Shown: positions 17,492 to 24,121 of the stretch, one piece after another | How the letters are laid out: the number at the start of each line of letters is the position of its first letter | Numbering within the stretch: position 1 is the first letter of the stretch | Source of the DNA: Myxococcus stipitatus | GTDB lineage: Bacteria; Myxococcota; Myxococcia; Myxococcales; Myxococcaceae | Direction of reading: 5' to 3' | DNA length: 64,000 bases | NCBI RefSeq assembly: GCF_037414475.1 | Contig: NZ_CP147913.1 | Span: forward strand, 5,702,001 to 5,766,000 | Notes under the pieces: model-generated | Database searches by the model: none | The model's input: only the letters and a program-made list of their open reading frames with translations | Told to the model about the DNA's origin: nothing | Program-made: the position numbers and the translations under genes

Positions 17492-19138
17492 ATGTCTGGG
17501 GTTTGCTCCGCGCCGATGCTGGAGCGCGCATCCTCACGAGGGTTCTCCTCCTCGCGCATGCTCGCGACGTGGCTGTGCTTCATCTTCGCCCTGGTGCTCA
17601 CCGGATGTCCGGATGAGGGCGTGGTGTGTACGGCGGGCCTCACTGTTTGCGGCGGCACATGTGTGGACACGCGCGGCGACTCCGCGCACTGCGGTGCATG
17701 TGGCACCACCTGTGCCTCGGGCGAAGTATGTCAGGACAGTGTCTGTGGATGCCGCGCTGGAACGCAGGCCTGCGGTGGTGCATGCGTGGACTCGGCAACG
17801 GACGTCGCTCACTGCGGAGCCTGCGGCACGGCATGCGCCACCGGGCAGGTGTGTGAGTCTGGCACCTGCCGCGAGGGCTGCTCACCCGGCCTGCTGCGCT
17901 GTGGTGGTGCTTGCGTGGATGGCACCTCGGACCCGCTCAACTGCGGGGCTTGCGGCAACACGTGTCCGGACGTGCAGTCCTGCCGCTCGGGACGCTGTGC
18001 CTACGACGTGGTGACGGCCTGCTTCACGAACGGGCAGCTCGTGGGCATCCAGGCGGGGACGGACCAGCTCGGTCCGCGGCGCGAGTTTGGCGCGGGCGTG
18101 CAGTCGCTCGCGTCGTGGGATGGCTTCGTGCTCGCCGCGGACATGACCAACGGCAAGCTGCTCCAGGCGACGGGCGGAAACCTGGGCGCGGTGGTGGAGG
18201 AGGACTCGCTGGGCGTGGCGTCCGGCTCACCCAACGACATCCTCGTGGACCCGCCCTACGTCTACGTCATCGACTCCGTGAACAACACGCTCCAGGTGCT
18301 CATGCGCGAGGGCCCCGCACACGGCAACGGCCTGGGCCTGCGCACCGTGGCGCAGGTGAACCTGGGCGCGAACACCAGCCCCCAAGCGCTCGCGCGCTTT
18401 GGCGACCTGCTCTACATCCCATTGTTCGGCACCGCGAGCTCCGGCTTCCGCCAGGGCAACGCCGTGGCGCGCGTGGACATCTCCAATCCCTTGTCCCCGC
18501 GCAAGGTGGACACGATTCCGCTCACCGGCCTGGACCTGAAGCCCTTCGACGGCGGCCCGGTGATGCCGCTGCCGTACTCGGTGACCGCGACCCACTCCGC
18601 TGTCTACGTCGCCCTCACCAACCTCAACCCGTTCCGCGACTACCGGCCCAACGGGCCCGGCATGCTCGCGCGCATCGACCCCGCCACCGGTGCTGTCCGA
18701 GCCATCGACCTGGGCGCGGACCGCTGCCTCAATGCCGGTTACGTGGAGGCCGTGGGTGACCAGCTCGTGGTCGCCTGCATCGGCGAAGCCATCTACGACC
18801 CGGCCAACGGCTACATCGCGACGTCCGTGCGAGCCACGGGCCTGGTGCTCGTGAAGGACGACCTGCCCGTGGCGTCCTATGCACTGAATCCCGGCTGCGA
18901 GTCCGGCACGCCTGGCTGCATGTTGTCCGTGGCCAGCCGCTTCGCCGTGGCCAAGGGCGCGGTGTATCTGGCGGACACCAACGCGGGGCGCGTCTTCGTC
19001 GTCGAGGTGGAAGACGGCCGCCTCATCGAGCGCCGGGGCTACTCCTCGCCCGCGGCCAAGGGGCCAGCACTGCAGGCGTGTCCCCTGGACCCTCGACGCC
19101 CCGTGTCCAACGCCATCGACGTCACCGCCCTCCGGTAA
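17492..19138 (+). CDS. Cys-rich lipoprotein with propeller-like domain, BtuG-like candidate
   Basis: The protein has about 548 residues from the ATG at 17492 (GAGGG upstream; ATGs at 17516 and 17558 are alternatives). Lipobox LTGC, Cys39. Residues 46-170 hold three repeats of the form CGGxCVD...HCGACG...C, a Cys-rich module common in myxobacterial surface proteins and often mislabelled by similarity searches. The C-terminal part (about 175-548) has repeats like those of YncE/NHL beta-propellers: SPNDILVDPPYVYVIDS, QALARFGDLLYIPLFG, SVTATHSAVYVALTN, SRFAVAKGAVYLADTN. It begins 79 bases after the receptor stop, so it should share the B12-controlled transcript. In Bacteroides, BtuB works with BtuG, a surface beta-propeller lipoprotein that captures cobalamin; this protein may be the counterpart. 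Confidence 0.7.
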   Translation: MSGVCSAPMLERASSRGFSSSRMLATWLCFIFALVLTGCPDEGVVCTAGLTVCGGTCVDTRGDSAHCGACGTTCASGEVCQDSVCGCRAGTQACGGACVDSATDVAHCGACGTACATGQVCESGTCREGCSPGLLRCGGACVDGTSDPLNCGACGNTCPDVQSCRSGRCAYDVVTACFTNGQLVGIQAGTDQLGPRREFGAGVQSLASWDGFVLAADMTNGKLLQATGGNLGAVVEEDSLGVASGSPNDILVDPPYVYVIDSVNNTLQVLMREGPAHGNGLGLRTVAQVNLGANTSPQALARFGDLLYIPLFGTASSGFRQGNAVARVDISNPLSPRKVDTIPLTGLDLKPFDGGPVMPLPYSVTATHSAVYVALTNLNPFRDYRPNGPGMLARIDPATGAVRAIDLGADRCLNAGYVEAVGDQLVVACIGEAIYDPANGYIATSVRATGLVLVKDDLPVASYALNPGCESGTPGCMLSVASRFAVAKGAVYLADTNAGRVFVVEVEDGRLIERRGYSSPAAKGPALQACPLDPRRPVSNAIDVTALR

Positions 19139-19208
19139 TGCGACACCACCGCCGTCCACGCCGCGTGGCCAAGGAGAACCTCTGGTACGTCCTCGGGGGC
19201 GCGCGGCA

Positions 19209-19237
19209 TTGACAACGTTCGTCACCCGCCATATCCC
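19209..19237 (+). promoter_or_regulatory. Promoter for the second cobalamin riboswitch
   Basis: A perfect TTGACA (19209-19214) is followed after 17 bases by TATCCC (19232-19237). Predicted initiation is near 19244, just ahead of the riboswitch that begins around 19249. This makes the second riboswitch unit an independent transcript and not a read-through control inside one operon. Confidence 0.6.
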
Positions 19238-19248
19238 GGCGCGCGTCT

Positions 19249-19436
19249 TTGGTGCCGTCGTGGAGTCACGGCGGCTCTAGGGAACCCGGTGTGAATCCGG
19301 GACTGCCCCGCAGCGGTGTGCAGGAACGACCGCCGTCATCAGAAGCACTGGCCCTCCACGGGGCTGGGAAGCGACGGCCAGTAGAAGGGCGCCTGGATGG
19401 CTCCCGTGCCTGCGAGTCCGAAAACCTGCCAAGGAC
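19249..19436 (+). promoter_or_regulatory. Cobalamin (B12) riboswitch 2
   Basis: The core at 19279-19319 carries GGAA, GGTGTGAATCC, then CCCCGCAGCGGTGT, a recognised variant of the cobalamin aptamer core. The B12 box is at 19411-19434 (GCGAGTCCG, then ACCTGCC). It lies in a 450-base gene-free stretch between two lipoprotein genes. A ligand-sensing leader in front of lipoproteins and a Rieske protein, with no transporter gene directly downstream, is unusual. Boundaries are approximate. Confidence 0.9.
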
Positions 19437-19482
19437 CCGTGCCCCTTGGGCACGGACAACACCGAGGCCTCCGAGGGGAGGC
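19437..19482 (+). promoter_or_regulatory. Two strong hairpins after riboswitch 2 (probable expression platform)
   Basis: CCGTGCCC (19437-19444) pairs perfectly with GGGCACGG (19448-19455) over a 3-base loop, immediately after the B12 box. A second perfect hairpin, GCCTCC (19467-19472) with GGAGGC (19477-19482), follows. No T-run comes after either, so a Rho-dependent stop or structural control of the 150-base leader is more likely than an intrinsic terminator. Confidence 0.45.
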
Positions 19483-19589
19483 GGCGGAGGCGTCAGCATT
19501 CGTTCCGTGCACCCTGGGTGCTCGGGTCCGCCTTCGGCCGCGTCCTCCTGGATGCCCACCTGCCCGTGGGGGCGGATGAGGGACCGAGG

Positions 19590-21044
19590 ATGCTGACGAG
19601 AACCGCTGAACGCAAACACGCAACGCCCTGGATGAAGACCGCTTCCCTGGCCGTGTCCACCTTCGCGGTGGCGCTGCTCGGTACTGGCTGCCGCCCCGAG
19701 TGCGTCGACCAGTTCGACTGCCGCTCCGACAACGGGGATGCCCCCGCGGGTGAGCAGTGGGTCTGCCGCGATGAGAAGTGCGAGGCGGAGCCCATCAAGG
19801 ACCCGCCGCTCGCTGACGCGGGCACGCCGGACGCGGGGCAGCCGGACTCGGGGCCGTCGGACGCGGGCGTGCCTGATTCGGGGCCGTCGGACGCAGGGCA
19901 GCCGGACTCGGGCACGCAGGATGCCGGGCCGTCGGACGCGGGCGAGCCGGATGCCGGGCCGTCGGACGCGGGCGCGCCTGACTCGGGGACTCCCGACGCG
20001 GGCGAGCCGGACGCGGGCTCCTCTGACGGGGGCGTCGACTGCGCGACCACCCACTATGACCCGAAGCTCGGCACGCTCCAGCTCCAGCCAGGCTTCGTCG
20101 CGGCCGAGTCGGTCGCGATGCCCGAAGGCATCGCCGCGCTGGGCTCCTCGCCGGGCCCCACGTACTCCATCTACGCCGTGCAGGGCAGCGGCAAGGACGC
20201 CGCGCTTTACTCGTTGGGAACGTGGCCCGACCTCCAGCCCACCTCGACGAAGCTCTACGACATCGTCACGCCGGCGGACCGCGTGGGCAGCGCCACGGTC
20301 TACCCGGGTGGCTACGTGGTGAATGATGGCTTCCGGGTCCTCGCGGGATACACCCTGGGGGCTTCAGGGAGCCCGGGCTCCGTGGCCGTCTACGACCTCT
20401 CCACGCCCCCGGATTCGACGTACATCTCCGCGCCCAAGAACTTCACCGCCGCGGCCTTCTCCTGGGACACCGTGAGCGCGGTGCTCATCAACGGCGGAGG
20501 CCTGGGCTCGGCGCCTACCGGGCTGGGCGTCTACGGACTCGTCACCTCGACGACGCCGATGGGGACCACGCGCGTGGCCAGCTTCCCGCAGGGCACCGTG
20601 GCCAGTGGCTTCACCACCGTGGCGGACAACGGTGTCGCCGCGTTGGGGCTCTTCAACGGCGGCTTCGTCAACGTCCTCTACGGCGTGGCGCCCGCGGCCA
20701 TCTCCAACGCCATCACCACTGGGACGGAGCTGGACCTGGCGGCGCAGACCTCCATCGACGTGGGCACTGACTTCAACAACGCCTCGTCCTTCGGCTCCGG
20801 CGTGGCGGTCAACCGCGGCGGCTATGACGAGAACTACACCTTCGTGAGCACCGACGTGTCGCGCTTCGCGCTCTCCACGAACACCCGCGGAGACACCGTC
20901 AGCGTGGGCACGCGCACGCCGGTGCTCGTGTACCCGAACCAGTGCACGCGCGTGACGATGCTGGAGCCGCTGGGCTCCGACGTGCTGGTGGGCGTGTCCG
21001 ACAAGAATGGCCGGCGGCTGGTCCGCCTCCAGGTGGCGCCGTGA
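19590..21044 (+). CDS. Lipoprotein with Asp/Pro/Gly repeat linker and propeller-like domain
   Basis: The protein has about 484 residues from the ATG at 19590, which has GAGGG a few bases upstream; the ATG at 19632 (MKTASLAV...) is the alternative and still keeps the signal. Lipobox GTGC, Cys34. A Cys pair region (residues 35-65) is followed by about 70 residues of near-perfect PDAG/PDSG/PSDAG repeats, a flexible surface stalk seen in many myxobacterial lipoproteins. The C-terminal 330 residues are beta-rich with Gly turns (GSATVYPGGYVVNDGFRVL, GTVASGFTTVADNGVAALG, VLVGVSDKNGRRLVRL), again propeller-like. It is the first gene after riboswitch 2, so it is a cobalamin-regulated surface protein, possibly a second corrinoid binder. 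Its stop overlaps the next GTG. Confidence 0.7.
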   Translation: MLTRTAERKHATPWMKTASLAVSTFAVALLGTGCRPECVDQFDCRSDNGDAPAGEQWVCRDEKCEAEPIKDPPLADAGTPDAGQPDSGPSDAGVPDSGPSDAGQPDSGTQDAGPSDAGEPDAGPSDAGAPDSGTPDAGEPDAGSSDGGVDCATTHYDPKLGTLQLQPGFVAAESVAMPEGIAALGSSPGPTYSIYAVQGSGKDAALYSLGTWPDLQPTSTKLYDIVTPADRVGSATVYPGGYVVNDGFRVLAGYTLGASGSPGSVAVYDLSTPPDSTYISAPKNFTAAAFSWDTVSAVLINGGGLGSAPTGLGVYGLVTSTTPMGTTRVASFPQGTVASGFTTVADNGVAALGLFNGGFVNVLYGVAPAAISNAITTGTELDLAAQTSIDVGTDFNNASSFGSGVAVNRGGYDENYTFVSTDVSRFALSTNTRGDTVSVGTRTPVLVYPNQCTRVTMLEPLGSDVLVGVSDKNGRRLVRLQVAP

Positions 21045-21748
21045 CGACGCGGCGAGCCGCCATGCTCGCGCTGCTCCTGAGCCTGACGGCCTGTGGAGAT
21101 GGCGAGCCGTCCGCGCCCCAGGAGGACGCGGGCTCGAAGGACTCGGGCTCGGGGACGGACGCGAGTGTGCCCCGCGCCGCGGACCCGTACGCGGATGAAG
21201 TCGTCGAGTTCCTGCCGGGCCCCGGCGCGGGCTTCGGACAGGACCGCTTCCCCTCGGTGGTACTGGGTCCACCGGTGGGAGCGGGGCTCGACAGCGGCTC
21301 GCTCGACGTGTTGTCGCTGGGGAAGTCGGGCTCCATCACGCTGCGCTTCACGGACCTAGCGGTGGTGGATGGTCCGGGCGTGGACCTGCTCGTCTTCGAG
21401 AACCCCTTCCTCATCGCGGGAGGCCCGGCGGCCTTCACCGAGCGGGGCCAGGTGTCCGTCAGCGACGACGGGGTGCAGTGGTTCACCTTCCCCTGTGCTC
21501 CCACGGACGCGGCGAACAACTACCCGGGCTGCGCGGGCGTCCGCCCCGTGACGGCCAACCCGGCCAATGGCATCAGCGCCACGGACCCCTCGGTGGCCGG
21601 TGGGGACGGCTTCGACCTGGCCACGGTGGGCCTGAGCCGGGCCCGCTACGTGCGCATCCAGGACACAGGCACCAGCGGTTCCGCGGGTTCGTCCGCGGGC
21701 TTCGACCTGGACGGTGTCGCGGTGGTGAACGGCGTGCTGCTGCCGTGA
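21041..21748 (+). CDS. Lipoprotein of the B12-locus 'cell surface protein' type
   Basis: The protein has 235 residues from a GTG at 21041 that overlaps the previous stop (GTGA). Lipobox LTAC, Cys18. After an Asp/Ser/Gly linker comes a single beta-sandwich-like domain: FPSVVLGPPVGAGL, then LDVLSLGKSGSITLRFTD, VDLLVFENPFL, VSVSDDGVQWFTF and DGFDLATVGLSRARYVRI. The combination of a D-x-LSLG-x-GSI strand with a later 'LVFENPF' strand is one I have seen in surface proteins encoded beside BtuB/BtuG-type genes in Bacteroidetes; I cannot verify the match here. The role is probably in binding or stabilising the uptake complex outside the cell; no catalytic motif is visible. Confidence 0.65.
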   Translation: MTTRRAAMLALLLSLTACGDGEPSAPQEDAGSKDSGSGTDASVPRAADPYADEVVEFLPGPGAGFGQDRFPSVVLGPPVGAGLDSGSLDVLSLGKSGSITLRFTDLAVVDGPGVDLLVFENPFLIAGGPAAFTERGQVSVSDDGVQWFTFPCAPTDAANNYPGCAGVRPVTANPANGISATDPSVAGGDGFDLATVGLSRARYVRIQDTGTSGSAGSSAGFDLDGVAVVNGVLLP

Positions 21749-22233
21749 AGAAGCTCGACCGCCGCGCCGTGCTCCTCTCGCTGGCCCAGGGCGGCTGTGC
21801 CCTGGCCACGTTGGGGGCGGGGTGCGGCGGTGAGTGGCGGCGGGCCGAGGTCCTGGACCTGCCGCCCGACGGCGCCTGTCCCGGCGCTCCCTCGCCGGGC
21901 TCCGCCGAGGAGGGGTGGGTGGAGGTTCGCCTCGCCGACCACCCGGGACTGGAGACGCCCGGAGGCCATTCGCCACTGCGCATGCCGGAGGCGCTCCTGG
22001 ACGTGGTGCTCGTACACGCGCGACCCGGCTGTTACGTCGCGCTGTGGCGCATCTGCACGCATGGTGACTGCGCCGTGGACTGGCTCCCGGGGGAAGGGGT
22101 CATGGAATGCCCCTGCCACGGCTCGCGCTTCGCCTTGGATGGCGCGGTGCTCCAAGGTCCCGCCCGGCGCCCCCTGAAGACCTTCACCGCCGTGCGCCAG
22201 GAGGGGTCCATCTTCATCCTCCGCCCCCGCTGA
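21745..22233 (+). CDS. Tat-exported Rieske [2Fe-2S] lipoprotein
   Basis: The protein has 162 residues from a GTG at 21745 overlapping the previous stop (GTGA). The N-terminus has a twin-arginine signal (DRRAVLLSL) and lipobox GAGC with Cys27, so it should fold with its cluster inside the cell and then be exported and lipidated. The Rieske site is complete: CTHGDC (Cys104, His106) and CPCHGS (Cys122, His125), with Cys109 and Cys124 placed for the disulfide typical of high-potential Rieske proteins. There is no partner cytochrome or oxygenase nearby. It is the last gene of the riboswitch-2 operon, which suggests an electron-transfer step in handling corrinoids outside the inner membrane; this is inference. 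Confidence 0.88.
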   Translation: MKKLDRRAVLLSLAQGGCALATLGAGCGGEWRRAEVLDLPPDGACPGAPSPGSAEEGWVEVRLADHPGLETPGGHSPLRMPEALLDVVLVHARPGCYVALWRICTHGDCAVDWLPGEGVMECPCHGSRFALDGAVLQGPARRPLKTFTAVRQEGSIFILRPR

Positions 22234-22391
22234 CCCCGGCCCCTGGGCCACTTGCGAGGCCCCCGGCGCACTGCCAGTCTTGACGCGGCGCGAGACTGTC
22301 GCGCCATCAGTCCGGGTCACTCCCGTCCCCCCTGTCGCGCGGCGTCTCCTTCTCTCATGAGCCGGGAGAGTCGTGTAAGGTCGGGCATTCG

Positions 22392-24071
22392 ATGTGGCAG
22401 ATCATCATCAACGGGCCCGGCTACTTCGATACGTCTTACGACTTGCCTGAAGGCGTCACGAGCCTGGGCCGCGCGGACGAGAACGACATCGTCCTGGGCG
22501 GCGACCTCGTGTCGCGTCGGCACGCGCGGCTGTACGTCGACGCGGACGTGCTGCGCATCGAGGACCTGGGCAGCCGCAACGGCAGTCGCGTCAACGGCGC
22601 GGCGCTGCAGGGCTCGCGTCAGTTGTCTCCAGGAGACACGGTGGCGCTGGGCGAGAACACGCTCGCGGTCCGCCAGCCCAACACGGTGGAGAACGCCGCC
22701 ACGGAGATGGTGGACCTGGGCGCGGGCGGAGTCCTTCGCTTCGGCCACGGCCAGGACGTGGGGCCGTCGGTGCTGCTTGCCAAGAGCGTGAAGGACGCCG
22801 ACGTGCTGCGCCTGTTGGACAACGTGGGGCCGGTGCCCTTCGAGGAGTTCGGCGTGTCCTCCCCCGTGGCCGCGGCCAGTCCGCGCGTGGGGCAGGAGAC
22901 GCTGGTGCTGATGTTCCGCACCGCGGAGGCGCTCGCCACCGCGACGACGCTCTCCACGTTCCTGGACACGACGATGGACCGGCTGCTGGAGCGCACGGAC
23001 GCCACCACCGCCGTCGTGCTCCTCAGGCACTCCACGGGCGCGATGGTGCCGGCGGCCGTGCGCCACCGGGGCAAGCTGGCCAAGGGCGAAGTGCCCGTGT
23101 CCGACGCCGTCGTCGAGGAGGCGCTGCGCCAGGGTCGCGCGCTGGCCGTGGGCGACGTGCGCGACGACCGCCGCTTCGCCGGGCGCGAGAGCGTCATCCT
23201 CTACGGCGTGGACAGCGTGCTGTGCATCCCCATCGGCGCGGAGCCCCCCTACGCGGGCGTCCTCTACGTCAACACCGCCGCGAAGGGGGATGGGCTGGAG
23301 CCCATGCTGGATGCGTGCTCGGCGGTGGCGCACCTGGTGGCCACCGGCGTGCAGAAGTTCTCCCCGCGCGAAGGCGGGGCGACGATGGAGCGGATGCGCC
23401 GGACGCTGGAGCGCTTCCATCCGCCCGATGTCGCGGAGCGCCGTGTCTCCGAGGCCCAGCGCCAGGGCGGCCGGCTGCCCGGGCTGGAGGAACGTACCGT
23501 TACCGTGTTGCATGTGGAACTCATGGGCTTCGGAGCCGTGGCGCAGAAGCTGGGCGCGGCCAAGGCGACGCAGCTCTTGGGGGACTTCCACGCCCGGGCC
23601 TCGGGCATCGTGTTCAGCTTCGAGGCGACGGTGGAGGGCTTCGTGGGCGAGTCCATGCGGGCTCTGTTCGGCGTGCCCTACACGAAGGGGGATGACGCGG
23701 TGCGGGCCGTGCGGGCCGCGCTGGCCCTTCGCCTGGACTGGGAGCGGGCCATGAGCCGGCGCCCGCTGACCGAGCGCTGCGAGCTGCGGATGGCGCTGCA
23801 CACCACGCGGGCCCTGGTGGGGATGATCGGCTCGGAGGTCCGTTCGGACTACACGGCTGTAGGCGACGGCATGCCGGTGGCGGGGTGGCTGGCGGCGACG
23901 GGCAACCCCGGGCAGGTGCTCTTGACGGGCAAGGCGCTGGCCGCCGTGGGCGCCCGCTTCGACGTGATGCCCCTGGGGGAGCGGCTGGTTCGCCCGCCTC
24001 GGGAGAAGGTGGCCGCCTTCGAGGTGCTCGAGGAAGAAGAGGGCCAGCTCACCAATCCGGGCCTGCGGTGA
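22392..24071 (+). CDS. FHA-GAF protein with degenerate class III cyclase domain
   Basis: The protein has 559 residues. FHA domain at about 1-95 (TSLGRADENDIVLGGDLVSR, then HARL, then SRNGSRVNG), GAF domain at about 170-330, and a class III adenylate/guanylate cyclase fold at about 370-550 (TVTVLHVELMGFG, EGFVGESMRALFGVP, RALVGMIGSE, SDYTAVGDG). The usual metal-binding Asp residues are both Glu here (HVELMGFG, GES), the Lys that reads the base is lost, and the Asn/Arg transition-state motif NxxxR is replaced (MPVAGWL). It may be a weak or dead cyclase working as a sensor. FHA suggests it docks on a phosphothreonine, and a Ser/Thr kinase gene begins 50 bases downstream on the same strand, so they are probably co-expressed partners. 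Confidence 0.85.
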   Translation: MWQIIINGPGYFDTSYDLPEGVTSLGRADENDIVLGGDLVSRRHARLYVDADVLRIEDLGSRNGSRVNGAALQGSRQLSPGDTVALGENTLAVRQPNTVENAATEMVDLGAGGVLRFGHGQDVGPSVLLAKSVKDADVLRLLDNVGPVPFEEFGVSSPVAAASPRVGQETLVLMFRTAEALATATTLSTFLDTTMDRLLERTDATTAVVLLRHSTGAMVPAAVRHRGKLAKGEVPVSDAVVEEALRQGRALAVGDVRDDRRFAGRESVILYGVDSVLCIPIGAEPPYAGVLYVNTAAKGDGLEPMLDACSAVAHLVATGVQKFSPREGGATMERMRRTLERFHPPDVAERRVSEAQRQGGRLPGLEERTVTVLHVELMGFGAVAQKLGAAKATQLLGDFHARASGIVFSFEATVEGFVGESMRALFGVPYTKGDDAVRAVRAALALRLDWERAMSRRPLTERCELRMALHTTRALVGMIGSEVRSDYTAVGDGMPVAGWLAATGNPGQVLLTGKALAAVGARFDVMPLGERLVRPPREKVAAFEVLEEEEGQLTNPGLR

Positions 24072-24121
24072 CCCCTCGCGGCCGGATGACGGGTTGATGG
24101 AGTGGGCCTGAACGGGGTTCA

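Noticed and set aside
15574..17709. 711-codon minus-strand frame opposite the TonB receptor
   Set aside because: Shadow of the receptor, with no start context and no fold.
17640..18010. Tryptophan synthase alpha chain by name transfer
   Set aside because: The similarity would come only from Cys-rich repeats; the lipobox and propeller-like domain do not fit.
19446..19589. Upstream extension of the lipoprotein at 19590 from a TTG at 19446
   Set aside because: It would start inside the riboswitch-2 hairpin and add a basic non-signal N-terminus.
19816..20034. DNA repeat as mobile element or microsatellite
   Set aside because: It is the coding repeat of a PDAG/PDSG stalk common in myxobacterial lipoproteins.
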